Assembly (NCBI GenBank): GCA_027559495.1
Contig: JAMXSV010000028.1
Span: 2,170,001-2,234,000, forward strand
Direction: 5' to 3'
From: Aurifilum marmelostoma
Lineage: Eukaryota > Ascomycota > Sordariomycetes > Diaporthales > Cryphonectriaceae
Length of the DNA stretch: 64,000 nt
Each line of letters opens with the position of its first letter. Within the stretch, counting starts at the first letter, position 1. Positions 34,601 to 46,583 of the stretch are shown one piece after another. A model generated the notes under the pieces. The model was not told the DNA's origin, made no database searches, and saw only the letters and a list, made by a program, of their open reading frames with translations. Made by a program: the position numbers and the translations under genes.

Positions 34601-37600
34601 ATATCCACTCCCGTGAACCCCGTCTGTCGTAGAAGCGCATCCCACTGGCTAACGGTAACGCACGGGCTATGGGGTGCCCGAATTTCAGGTTCATGGTCCA
34701 AGGGGCTCCACCAACCTTTGAGTAAGCCAAAGGCAAACCCAATAGGAAGGGCTTCAGGGCGAGTTGTTTCGAAAAGTAAAAGCTTGCCGCCGGGCCGAAG
34801 TAAGCTTCTAATATGTTTGAGTGTCTGTTGGAGCCTGTCTGTTGCGTGTAGCACATGTGAAGCGATGACCATATCATAGCTACCGGCGTCGAAGCCTTGC
34901 TTGACAGGATCTTGAGAGATATCGCAGACGCGGAATCTCATATTCTCAAGAAATGCAGCGAATTTTTCATGTGCATGAGTAAAGAAGCCTGGCGAGATAT
35001 CCGTGTAATCGTAATGTGCCCATTTGTTCACACCACCGCGACTCATGGTCTGCAATAGTCGCATAGTTTGCCCGCCAGTTCCAGCACCAATCTCGATGAT
35101 TCTCATAGAAGGGTTTTTGAACGAAGAGAGGTCGACAAACTCAGAGGCAGGGTAGGCGTGGTGATCATTGTCGAGCATTTCCCGATAGTAGCGGTCAGCT
35201 AACCCGTCTCGGAATATGAAGTCGAGAGGATTAATCTCGCCACGCAGTATTTGCAGCAGTTTCCGGCCGATTGCAATGAAGAAAAACCCGTCTCCGGGAG
35301 CGTTCTCGACTTCTTCGTTGAGTTCGGCTCTAGCCTCCGGGTCTTTCAGAAATCGTTGCACAGACTTCTGGATTAGCATAGACTCCGGGTCATTGCTTCG
35401 AAAGCGACTTTGTTGGTACCGCATCCAAGTCACATAGGCCTGGAATTGGGCATCAAACGCAATGCTACAGTGTTGATCGAGATACGAAAGAGCATCTTCG
35501 ATGTAGCACATGATCGCAATCTTCTGAGATCTGTAGATCTCAACTGCGTTTGGTGCCTGCTTAGGCCTTTCACGGGTGCAGTACTCGATGAGCTGCGCAG
35601 ATGTCATTGCATCGACATCTGGCTTCCAGCCCAATCGCATACAAAGCCTCCTAGGATTCTCCGTTTCCAGGTGTGGACTGCTACCGATGAGGGCTGTTCC
35701 CAAAGCTTCCAAGTAGACCACCGGTCGACGTGGGTCACTGTCCATGGCAACGATGTCACTTGTCGCGCCCCGATGACCTCGATATCTGCAAGTTGCGATG
35801 ACATCAAGACTTCCAGCGCGCATGCCGAGACTTCTGCTGTCGACCCAGACCTTCGCGACACCGATAGGCATCATCGATGGTGTACTGGCACCTCGTTGCG
35901 ACAACATTGCCTGTAGGCACGACTGAATAACACCGTCTAATGTTGTCGGGTGCACAAGGTATTTTGGAGCCCAATCCGTGCCGGTAGTTTTCCATGACTG
36001 AGTGTTGACTTTGGCGATGACTTCTCCTTTGGCTCCCACGCGGACGCCATGAAGGTTCTGGAACGTAGGCCCGTAGTGCAGCTCAGTATCTTTCAAAGCG
36101 TGATAAGGATTGCTTATAGACTTCGTGCAGCATTGCTTTATCTTCTCCGTCCATGTTTGAAGACTACCACTCCGCTGCCACGGCCCTGCCATGGCTACAG
36201 ACCGGGCCTGCAGCTCGACAACAGCTCGGATCGATCCTCGCGCGCATTCGATGTAGTTGTCATTCTCCAGTACGAACAGCCGGAAATCAAACCACGATTG
36301 AGCATCGAGTGATGGAGACTTTGAGACCAGAGTCATCTGAGTCTCGAGTATATTGGCGCCAGTCGGGAAAGAGACGGCGTGTGGAAATGAAACATCTTGA
36401 ATCTGTATGCCATCGATACTTGAACCTCCTGTGACCTGACGGTGGGCTTCCATTGCCATGGCCAGGATCGCGGCAGCTGGGACTACTGTGATTGTACCAA
36501 TCTTATGGTCTTTCAGCCAGGAGATCTCAGACAGTCTGAGAACATTCCGCCATACCGCCATCCGAGGATTCCAATCGAGACTGGGCGTTCCTAGGAGGTC
36601 GTGACGAGCCACTTGTCTGAATCGGAAGTTCCGACTCAGCGAGCCCTCCGCCCAGTACCTCTGGGAGTGGTTGAATGCATAGAGTGGCAATTCCGGCAGA
36701 GAGCGAGGGAGATCTTCAAGCATGTTCGCCTTGAGAAGGTCAACAGCGAACCCGGCGGTGTAAAGAGTCCCAACAAGGCTGAGGAATGCAATAGCTGCAT
36801 CAGTGCCGCGAACCAGAGACGTGACGTATTGAGGTTTTATTCCCTCGGAATCCTGTAGAATTTCGCGAATAGGACCCTGGAGGGCGCCGTGCGGGCCAAT
36901 TTCGACGACGTGTGTAACCCTAGTCAGATCAACATGCTGACGTTTTCCAAGCTGTTTCTTCGGCCTCCGACTTGCATAGCTCAAAAATGCGGAGAAGGCT
37001 GTGGCGAACTCGACCGGCGAAGTCAAATTGCGAACCCAGTACTCAGCAGATACAAGGGCGTCAGCTGTGATGATAGCACCTGTAACCGACGAGATCATTG
37101 GGACGCTTCTGGCACTTGGCCCACTGTACGTGCAAAGATCATGGAGGGAGTCGGCATATTTGTCTGCAATCGCTTTCATGAAATGAGAGTGATACGCAAC
37201 GGGAACGCGGAGGATTCGAGCAAAAATACCATCCGCCTTGAGCCAACTTTCAAGTGCCGAAAGTTGTCTCATGTTGCCACTGAGGGTAACGTTCTTGAAG
37301 CTGTTCACGCAGCCAACCTGAACCTGCAGATGTCGTCCGGCCTCCTCCTCGATCTCCTCCAGCCTCGACAAATATGACGAGATGTCACTCCTGGACAGGC
37401 CGACCGCCATCATTCCAAGGCCTTGCGTTGTGGCTGAAAGCTGGGATGAGAGCACGCCGCGGGTATATGCCACTATGACGGCAGAGTCTTTTGATAAAGC
37501 CCCTGATGCATAAGCCGCGGCAATTTCTCCAGAGGAGTGACCGAGAACGACGGAAGGCATAATGCCAATGCCCTGAAGAAGATCAACGAGTGCAATTTGC

Positions 37601-40038
37601 AGGATTGTGGTCAGTGGTTGGCCGAGCTCTGGGGAATTGATGTCGAGACTATTGGAGCTGCCCTGAACAATATCCAGTAACGGCCAATCACAACCCAGTC
37701 TTCTCAAAGTCTGTTCACAAGCTCTCAAGCTTGCCTTGAACAATGGATAGCACATGAGCTGGGCACCCATGCCGAGGTACTGGGCACCTTGTCCGGTGAA
37801 AACAAACGCAATTCGAGGATCGACATTAGCCCGTGCTGGTTGCGATGGGAGAGGAACTTGTCCACTATCGGTCTGACCTTGGCTACCGACCAGTGCAAAG
37901 CTTCTCCAGCGAAACTGGGTCCTTCCGATGAAGAGTGCATATGCCAGATCGTCTAGCTCGCATGCAGTTCTAGACTTGCGAAGGAAACGGGCGTAGGCGC
38001 CATTCAATCTCTCTGCGCCCTGCTCATCAGGAGCTGACCAGACTAGTAATCTCTTCATTTTGCTTCGGGCTTGAGATTCGCCGTTGATGAAGGAGTCAGA
38101 GTCTGGAGGATCTTGCGTACTCCTTTGGTCCTCTGAGGACGTAGAATCGCCAGTGACTGACATATGGAGTCTCTGTGCAAGGACATGTACATCGGTGCAA
38201 GGGCTTGCTGTGCGATGATTCCCGTGAAGACCCCGAAGTCTGAGATAGTTATATACGTCATCGAGAATAACGACGGCATTCGTCCCACCGAAGCCGAAAG
38301 AGTTCACCTGGACATTGTCAGCTCAATATCGAACTGAAACGTCCTGCTGCATAAGTAAAGAATCACTCACACAAGCTCGCCGTATAGGAGTATCTGGCCA
38401 GGCGACAACTTTGGTTGGGAACTAAACATGGTCAGCAATCTCAATCACAAGGCGACTCCAGTGTCCCGCACATGTACGTACTTGGAGATGCAATCTGTCA
38501 GCGTCAATCTTCGGATTAAGCTTTTGGAGGCTTGCAATTGGCGGTATCAAGCCCCGCTCGAGCACGAGGATCGTCTTCGCAACGCCAGCAAGACCGCTTG
38601 CTCCCTCAAGATGACCGATATTTGCTTTGACAGCGCCGACGTACAGTGGATCGTTTGATTCGCGGAATTGGCTAAAGACTTCGCCGATTGCGTTGCCTTC
38701 GATAGGATCTCCGACTGGCGTACCAGTCGCATGAGCTTCGAAGTATCTGGTAGGCTCTATCTCAATATTGGCTTGCGAGTATGTATTTCGGATGAGATCG
38801 GCTTGCGCTTCTCCGTTAGGCTGCGTGATGCCAGGTGTTCTGCCGTCCTGTCCTACTCCGGTATTGCGAATAACAGCTCTGATAGTATCTCCATCTTGTA
38901 GAGCATCGGCTAGGCGTTTGACTATGAGAACAACAAAACCCTCGCCTCTTGCGTAACCATTGGCACGCTCATCAAAGCTCCAGCAACGACTGTCTTTCGA
39001 GAGAAAGTTGAAGTCAGACATGATCTTCATGAAGTTGGGATGGTAGACCAGGTTCGCACCGCCAACAAGGGCCTAGAAGATAGATCAATATATAAATTCA
39101 ACCCAAGAAGCCGAAGGTGTTTCTCACCATGGAGGAGTTGTGCGAGCGCAGGTCCTGGCAGGCAAGATGGAGCGCTACAAGGCTACTGGAGCAGGCGGTG
39201 TCCAAATTCTATTGAAGATTTTGAGTCAGCCGTACTTCCATCACAAGTCAAGAGCATTCCCTGGGTTTTGAGTGTATCTTAGTGTTCACGTGGTCGCAAC
39301 GGTGGCAATTCTCCTGTTTCTTTTCTTCGTGCAACCCCTAGCTGGCGATGACCTTTACACACCAGCTGTCACGATGATCATACACGGACAAGTGAAAGCG
39401 CCAAAACATAAGAATTCCACACAGAAGTGATGCGGGCTACTCACCAATGAGCTTCCCTTGAAATTAAAGAACCAGCTCAGTCGGTTTGCCATCATCGAAG
39501 GTACGAGACCCATAGCAGCATGTCTTTGCTCTGCATCATAATCTTGCTGCAAAATACTCAGATAGTCATTCGTAAAGCATCCAGTATACACTGAAGTGTT
39601 AGACCCCGTGCATTTGCTCAATGGAATACCGGCTGGGGTTGTGTTAGCACCATACAAGATTCACCCAAGCAGGAAAGACCTACCATCTTCCAACGCATGG
39701 TACGCTGTCTCTAACATCCGTCGATGTTGGGGATCCATGCATGCTGCTTCATTCGCGGTGATAGAGAAAAAGGGTGCGTCGAAGGCAGCGAGATCTTCTC
39801 TGAGAAAATGTCCGCCTCGAAGTGGGATTGTGCTTGGTCTGTCCACATCGGGGTGATAGAACGCATCGATATTGAAGCGATCGGGAGGAACCTCTGTGCT
39901 GGCTGATCGGCCTGCCAGAATCATGTCCCAAAAGCCTTCAACGGTTTCCGCGTCCTGAGGAAATTCTAGCGCTAGACCAACGATGGCCAGCGGTATGATG
40001 GTGCCATCACCACAGGCTCCAAGCTGAGGATCTGCCAT
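31601..40038 (-). CDS. Highly reducing polyketide synthase (KS-AT-DH-cMT-ER-KR-ACP)
   Basis: Iterative type I synthase making a reduced, C-methylated polyketide. Minus-strand exons: 40038-39684, 39632-39445, 39208-39128, 39072-38482, 38421-38371, 38307-32911, 32827-32507 and 32434-31601. All junctions keep frame, giving about 2605 aa. KS (about 17-437) has its Cys in LDTACSSS and His residues in EAHATGTPVGDP and KANIGHLEG. AT (about 585-920) has GHSSGE near 680. DH (about 990-1290) has its His in LKDHKIG near 1023 and Asp in HPTTLDG near 1213. cMT has IEIGAGTGG near 1495. ER (about 1890-2210) has GMECAGVI. KR has GGGLGGLG near 2240 and catalytic Tyr near 2383 (NYAAANVY). ACP has GIDSL near Ser2561. 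Every active site looks intact. No thioesterase, reductase or condensation domain follows the ACP, so release must occur in trans. The product cannot be predicted. Confidence 0.95.
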
Positions 40039-40986
40039 GTTCAATTCTCCGTTTGACTCAGATCGTATGCAAACTCAAACACAGGCCGCTTGCCTGACAA
40101 TCATGGCCCAGACAGATCCGTACGAGCAAAAGATCATTGGGATGACGGCAGCTGATAACCATGGACAATCTTTCAATATCATCCTGATCGGGAGGGAGTA
40201 AGTAATGACACACCTACAGGGCCTCTACGAAATGGAAGATGTCCGAGATTCGAAGTAATGCGTAAACGGGCGACTCGGTGTCTAGATGATTGTGGGCGTT
40301 GTGATGGCCCCCAAATCCGCGTCACATCCAGCGCAGAATCCTTTGCGAGGCTGGGTCCTTCTGTCTTGACACAGTGCGCAGAAGTCTCCGTGGCATCCAC
40401 AGCGCCCGAGCACATAAGGTCGCAATCCGCGAATAACGCAATAGGTATAAGCCTCGGAACAGCTTCCGAATCCTGCTTCGTAGCCTGCCATCGGCTCACC
40501 AACACTGATACTGAATTGAAGTACTTTACGTTGGTCCTATTTTCCCCACTTAGCACTGTCAGTTGGTCTTACTTTCCCCACTTGCAGTAGCACTCTGACA
40601 GTCCCACTAAGCTGTAAGTCTCCATGGCATTACTGCGAATGAGATGCGACCACAGTCCCTGAGTACTTTAAGCTGACAATTCATGACATGGGGTCCACAA
40701 CTGAAATAAGTGCAAGATCCACTGGGCATTGGCAGGGTTTGAGTACACCTCTCCCCATCTTCGTCGGCATGTTGAGATAACGATGTTTGGACCAGGGTAC
40801 TTGATGCGAGCCATCTTATCATGCCGTAGTGTGGAGAGTGCCTCCTACATCCTGTGTTCATCACCAGATAGTAATCACCCGTTTCGTACCAAGTTTTCTC
40901 TGCTTTCTTCTTGCTGCGGTTTCCTCTAGCATGCCCTCCCAGGATCATTTCCATATTTTTCTTGTTGAGATATTCAATTGATTGCA
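40039..40986. promoter_or_regulatory. Divergent promoter region between the PKS and the FSH1 hydrolase
   Basis: About 950 bp separate the two start codons, which face away from each other, so the two genes can be co-regulated. A short cysteine-rich ORF lies inside on the minus strand (40282-40491). I could not identify a defined regulator-binding palindrome by eye. Confidence 0.6.
40282..40491 (-). CDS. Candidate small zinc-binding type ORF upstream of the PKS
   Basis: 69-codon ORF with a normal ATG. It has eight cysteines, six of them spaced as CxC, CxxC and CxxC (RCGCHGDFCALC then GFCAGC), with an earlier pair (SCSEAYTYC). This spacing looks like a small zinc-binding or zinc-ribbon protein and would be unusual by chance. 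It lies in the promoter interval of the PKS, on the same strand, ending about 240 bp before the PKS start. It could be a real small gene, a remnant of one, an upstream ORF or chance. No family recognised. Confidence 0.3.
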   Translation of the reverse strand: MAGYEAGFGSCSEAYTYCVIRGLRPYVLGRCGCHGDFCALCQDRRTQPRKGFCAGCDADLGAITTPTII

Positions 40987-41871
40987 ATGACGGAAAAGAA
41001 CACTACCAGTAGAGCTCCCTGCTCCCTCAGTACGGCACTTCGACAGAGGAAGTTCAAGATCCTATGTCTGCACGGAATTGGTACCAATGGTGATGTGAGT
41101 CCTGGGATTCCCCTCCTCTCTTGTGACCTGTAGCTCAAGTGTACCACTCTGCAGATTTTTGAGGCTCAGACTGGTAGAGATGCCCCTCGACCCCATGAGA
41201 TTTTGGCACTGTCACTGACTTAAGATGGTGTCCGATTAGCGGCCCTTCGACACCATCTGGGCACCGAGTCCCTGTACGAATTCGAGTTTCTTGACGGTTC
41301 ATATCCGTGGCCAGCAAGCCCTACGATCGTTGCTATCTACGGTACTCAACAACAATATCTGTCCTACTATGACGGATCCGCTTCGAGCGCCCTAGAAGCG
41401 CTCGACGACTTGGCTTTATATGTCACTGAGAACGGTCCATTTGATGCAATAATGGGTTTCTCCATGGGGAGCTCACTAGCCGCGTCCTTGCTATTACGAC
41501 CACACAAACTTGATGATGACCGACCCTTTTGGGCCACCGCGCGAACTATGATTCATTCAGCTATCTTCCTGTGCGGCATCAGGCCAGTTGATGTAATGGA
41601 GCTAAAGAATGCAAGGGTGGCGAGAGTGAAGGCAGATGATGTAGGACCGCACGGGAGATGGAGCTATATTGACATAGCGACCGTCCACCTCTGGAGTTAC
41701 AATGATGCCGAAGTACCTGGAGAGAGCAACGCGCTGGCTGCTATGTGTACACAAGACAAGAAAGTGGAGTTCCCACACTCTGCAGGACACGCTGTGCCAT
41801 CCGAGAGGCTCGAAATTGAAGCAGCTGCGTCTGTGATACGTGATGTGCTTTGGAGGACGCAAATTGCATGA
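40987..41871 (+). CDS. FSH1-family serine hydrolase, likely trans-acting release enzyme
   Basis: Alpha/beta hydrolase of 257 aa. Exons are 40987-41094, 41155-41173 (19 nt) and 41225-41871, joined ACT-G|AT. Visible family features: KILCLHGIGTNGDIFEAQT at the N-terminus, with the oxyanion-side HG; the nucleophile elbow GFSMGSSLA; SYYDGS, the FSH1 'YY' segment after the first strands; and the catalytic His in HSAGHAVPS near the C-terminus. No signal peptide, so cytosolic. It is divergent from the PKS, which lacks a release domain. LovG, the thioesterase that frees dihydromonacolin L from LovB, belongs to this family, so the same job here is a reasoned inference. A plain esterase acting on the finished product is the alternative. 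Confidence 0.88.
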
Positions 41872-42602
41872 ATGAACAACATACAATAGCCTCCTTGAGG
41901 TGCGGTTTGATTGCTCCTTAACTCTAGAAGCTGTTAAGTTCAAGTGCCATCTGCCCCTTAGATTGCCATAAGTCTGCTGAAAGCTACTCATTCCGTTTGA
42001 AGATGAGGAAGATCCGTATTCACGACAGCAGCAGGAGTGATCAGGGCCCGCGGCGGGGTATTTAGTGACAACTCAAATTACTTGTACATGGGAGGGTCAA
42101 TACTTGATTATTCAAAACATGTACGACGTGGAATTGAAGCTTTGCAAGAAGAATGACGTGAATGTGATTCTGTCTACAGATGTTTCTTCTTTGGTGGGAG
42201 GAAGGGGCGTTGGTCTTTTTTTCCTGGGGGGGGGGGGTTTACCTGAGATAAACAGGGCGAACGTTGATGAGGCCAAATTCATGTGTATTTGATCAATCTT
42301 CTACAAAGGAAAAGAGGAGAGAAACGAGCAAGATATATGCTGCCTTACATATTCCGAGCATATAGATAGTGGATCCTACCAGGCCTACCGGGGCAATCAG
42401 AGCATCCATCTCGTGACATCACCATAACGGGGCTTCACATTTTTGCTGCAACTATGTAGGTCCCGCGAACAAAGTTTGTTGGTTAGGAGAAATTTCAAAT
42501 GCTGGATTTTTGAAGTGATCTGAGTCCATCACATAGATGACAAAATGGAAAGATGGAAGAAGGATCGTGCGTAGCCATGACTGCTGCCACCATCGACCAG
42601 TC
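41872..42602. other. Convergent intergenic region with G-run
   Basis: Between the FSH1 hydrolase (+) and the rhodopsin-domain gene (-). Contains a G10 run near 42227-42237. No gene seen. Confidence 0.55.
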
Positions 42603-43867
42603 TCAGCTCACAGTAACTTGGTAATCTCGACGGATCCGCACTGGCTCCATGGATTCCAAACCGTGCCACTCATTTTCAACACCAGGCTCACAAATGACAT
42701 GATAGTCAGCGCCACTCAGCATATCAGTTACATCCTCCCCTTCACTGCCATTCCTGCTCCTTTTGAACTTCGTCGGGTTGCTGCCAATTGTGACAAGAGG
42801 ACCTTTGCTGTCGTATTGCCTTACCGGCTTCGAAACCCTGATCCCAGAACGACCACATATGCTCCGGAAAAATGCGTAGACGCCAGGAAGACAAGCACAG
42901 ATGATGTATAGAATCGCCTCAACTCCTGTCCACAGCCAGGACTTCGTGATTGTATCTTTAATGCTGTCAATAGTCATTCGTGAATTTGCCAAGCCATGTA
43001 GCATGCACTTACAAGTAACATCGTTCCAATCTAGAGTGAGAAGATAGACAAGTCGCAGGATGCTGGCGAGAATGGAACTGTGGAGTTATATCTTGTCAGG
43101 TGGGATTTAAGCATGCTGAAGGCTCATAATATACTTACAATGCGCCGAGGAGAAGCAAAAGAGAAAGCAGTGCTTTGCGTTTGAAGTCCACCTTCAACTG
43201 CCATACCTTATGCTGGACCAGACCGTATACAGCCAGATCGAAGAGAATGTTTATAGAAGCAGTCGTGTCATAGAATGCCTTGGTGTTGATTGATGTATGT
43301 GCCATAGTGACATTCCATTGTGCTTGGACAGGATAATCAGTGAAGATAAGGCCAAACACAGAGGCAAAGGAAGATGCTCCAATGCAAAATATCATCACTT
43401 TCATGAAGATTAGGAAGTTCCCATCTATCGAGAAGATTCGTCGATAGAATAACAACACTGAAATCCTGGACAATGCAACAGTGACGTTGTATAGGACTTC
43501 ACCAGCGAGGCAAAACTGCGATGGAACGGTCAATCGAATGTATCGCGCCACAAGACCGCGTCAAATGTACACGATGAAGATTCCATACCTTGAACCAAGT
43601 GTTCAACTGATCAATAGTGTATTGAGTAATATGATAACCCGAGGCGCCCAGGGATGGCAAAGTTGCAAGTAGAGTATTGACAAACAGGCCAATAGCAAAG
43701 ACGAGAGAGGCAAAGACTGTCCAATCATCCCACCAAAGGCTTGCACTTCTAAGTCGATTGATGAAGCGGAGAGAAACACAGATGCTTGCTAAGATGAGCA
43801 AAACTCCCATGGAGATGGAGATGCCAACGAACCCAGAGCTAGGTCTGTCAGGATGAAGGGAGTCCAT
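42603..43867 (-). CDS. Rhodopsin-domain (Pth11-like) seven-helix membrane protein
   Basis: Integral membrane protein of the fungal rhodopsin-domain family. On the minus strand the exons are 43867-43589, 43515-43139 and 43077-42603, coding 376 aa from the first proper ATG (MDSLHPDRPSSGFVG). Helices: VGISISMGVLLILASICVSL, WTVFASLVFAIGLFVNTLLA, EVLYNVTVALSRISVLLFY, FMKVMIFCIGASSFASVF, ASINILFDLAVYGL, LLLLLGALFSILASILRLVY and TGVEAILYIICACLPGVYAFF. The family markers SRISVLLFYRRIF and the extracellular loop IFTDYPVQAQWN are present. A 49-nt stretch with perfect intron borders (43012-42964) lies in exon 3. Removing it would fit the usual short loop before the last helix but would break the frame. 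Its role in the cluster is unknown. Confidence 0.8.
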
Positions 43868-44869
43868 GGCGATAGGGTAATTGCGAGTGGCATCAAGGGA
43901 GTACAAGTGCCGTTAGGTCCTTGACAGTCTTCTTGGCTTGATATTCGGAAGGACGCTGAAGACTGGCGAGGGAAAGATGAAGGGAAGTGGTCAAGCTGCA
44001 GTTCACACCTCGGCTTTGATCGCACGGAAACTTGGTATAACGCAGGATTGGGACCGAGAAAGAGGTCATATGTGTTCCCAGTCAGACTCGGTCTTTGTCC
44101 TCGACATGAACTGCTGTCAGCTTTGGGGCCAAAACGACTGAGGAATTGCTCAACTCAGTTGGAACGAAGGATCAGGCCCATCCATAGATGTTGCCGATTT
44201 TTGCCAGCATTGCATCCCAGCGACAATAGAGCCCACAGAACCTGCTTATTTTAGACATTGCATGACATTGGTTGCATAGTACACGCAAGCGAGCTCGGAC
44301 ACTGTGAGAAAGGATTGTCTGTTGCTTGAAAATCTGATCAGCTCGGTGGTCAGACCTGGTGGAGTCAGGATATCTCCCCGGCCTGTCTCCAGTGAATTGG
44401 CGCCGGGGTTGGTGTAGTGGAGATACTTACCCGCCCGGGGCACTCTGAGGTAGGGTCGGGCTGAAATAAGCAAATCTGCAAGCTGGTTACATGGCACTCA
44501 AGCTAGTAAGCTGAAAAGGGTTGCATGCGACACTGACTATTCATACGACGCGCCTGAGCCTGGCATGACTTTACCCCGTGAGGTAACACTTCCGGGGGAG
44601 CAAGTATTGTGGAGTCTGTTTGCTGCTTGACGCGGGAGATACACAATTGATAGTCACATTACTCATAGCCCAGTGGACAGCATCGATGAGCTCTTGGCAT
44701 GTGCACAATGCGAGGACGTTGTCATCTGCGTGGTTGGGTGGGTTTGTATGTTCCTATATGAATAAGCAAATCTTCTAGGAAGGATTCATATACACAACTG
44801 CCAATAATTTTCATCTCTGAACCTACTGCTAGACAACTTTCTTCTTAATAAATCTCCAGAACGAGCAAG
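43868..44869. promoter_or_regulatory. Divergent region between the rhodopsin-domain gene and methyltransferase
   Basis: 1.0 kb with no supported gene. Small ORFs at 43789-44025 and 44246-44497 lack coding character. It should hold both promoters. Confidence 0.5.
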
Positions 44870-45979
44870 ATGACAACGCCTTCAGATTATATATTCTCGC
44901 GCGACTTTGTCGATGATAATCGGTATGTACAAGACTTCGTTCCAGACTAAAGTGCACAGCTAACTTGCTCTTGCTTGTGATCAAAAGCATTAATCTAGGC
45001 CACTATCAATGGAAAGAGCTCTTTGGATATCTTTTGCACCCAAGCATACCCACAACCAGCTCGGACCTTCATATCGCTGACGTCGCAACTGGGACTGGGT
45101 AAAACCTCCTTGGCTTGCCCCGCAGGTCACATTTGAGTCAGGCCGAGGGAGGGATGCTAACAAAGCAATCACCTAGAATCTGGTTGATGGACCTTAGCAG
45201 TCATCTACCCACAGCCCAACTGCATGGCCTAGATATTACGTTAAAGGCAACACCGCCTAAAGGGTGGATACCACCCAATGTCACCTTGCGAGAGTGGGAT
45301 GTCAGGGAAGCTGTGCCGCAGGATCTTCAAGGAAAATACGACGTTGTCCACGTTCGGTATCTCTGTCTGGTTTTGAGCGATGCCGAGATCTCCAATGTTC
45401 TGGAGGCTGTGGTGAAATTACTCAGTAAGTAAGGCCGTGACACTCAGGCAAAGAACTCCAGCCTCATGATTACGTCTGGCACAGATACCGATCAACGCCA
45501 GGCGGATGCATGGGGAAAGAGCTAGAATCTCTAGACACTCGGCATACTTACTGACCACCAAATACATTCAAGAACCAGGCGGGTATCTACAGTGGGGCGA
45601 AATTGATACACCGTCCTGGCGAATCGAGTCGACGAGACCCGATAACAATGTAGATGCCCTGCAACGTCTTTACGATCTAGAGTCATCCCAGGATGGGCGT
45701 CTCCGGCCAACTTGGGTATCGCGACTTCCGGAGATCTTCAAAAACGCTGGTCTCTGTGATGTCCAGAGCGATGTACGTGATCCCCCGGGTCACATGGCAT
45801 GGCAGATGCATGAGTGCATGCTTTTGATGCACGAAATGGTGGCTCGTACCACTGGCAGTGCGGCAATCGCCAAAGGTTTGAGAGAGCTCCTGCCGGAGGT
45901 GATTAAAGAGGGCCGGGCTGGTGCTGCTTGGGTATTCACACGGTGGACAGTAATTGGGAGAAAGCCGATAGAGACATAA
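44870..45979 (+). CDS. Class I SAM-dependent methyltransferase (LaeA/TdiE-like)
   Basis: Predicted small-molecule methyltransferase of 272 aa. Exons are 44870-44922, 44988-45098, 45177-45424 and 45573-45979. Motif I (IADVATGTGIWLMDLS) is assembled across the second intron. LHGLDIT (acidic loop), YDVVHVRYLCLVL (motif IV) and KPGGYLQWGEID (post-motif) follow in the usual order, and the tail contains AWVFTRWTVIGRKP. The third intron (148 nt) is longer than its neighbours. I chose its acceptor because it yields the common LLSKPGGYLQW junction; another split is possible. In the cluster it would act as an O- or N-methyltransferase on the polyketide. The LaeA-type fold also allows a regulatory role, but proteins of this length are usually tailoring enzymes. 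Confidence 0.82.
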
Positions 45980-46583
45980 AAGGTTATCTATATTGATAAA
46001 TTTCCCTGGGTTCATTAGCGTTTGTTGCAACATTCGAGGCATCTCTACCAGGATGAAGCCTTTGATTTTCGTTTCCACTTATTTTCGCTCTCTGCCCGAC
46101 TCCCAAGGTTGGTAGTTGCTATCTGGCTCATATGGGCTGTAGCATTGCATAGACGAAGACGATCATATCTTGTGCACCGAGCTTCACATAAATTGGGTTA
46201 CGGTAGTTAACTCAGGTCTCGGAATAGGTAGCATAGAGAGAGAGGGAGAGAGAGGGAGAGAGGGAGGGAGTAAGGTGTGTGTGTGTGTGTGTGTCAACAT
46301 GATCCTCGTTGTCTCGATTCGGAATGCGAGCAAGTGTCAGAAATAATATGATTTTGAGACTATTGAAATATTTTTCACGTAGCAATGAGTCACTGTCTAC
46401 TAGTAAGGCAACTGGATAGAGTAATGCGTGGCACGAATCGTTGAAAGTGACATTCCCCCTTTTGCATGATCCCTGGCTTTGAATGAGTTCGAATACATGG
46501 TCTAGTTACCCGCAGCTAGAAAGAAACATTGATCAGGAGACGCCCCTCAATCCCCAAGCCCTTGTTCGGATGCAATTCGATGA
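45980..46583. other. Convergent intergenic region with GA and TG microsatellites
   Basis: Between the 3' ends of the methyltransferase (+) and the alpha/beta hydrolase (-). A purine run of GAGAGAGGGA type lies at about 46230-46271, followed by a (TG)n run to about 46294. No gene. Confidence 0.7.
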
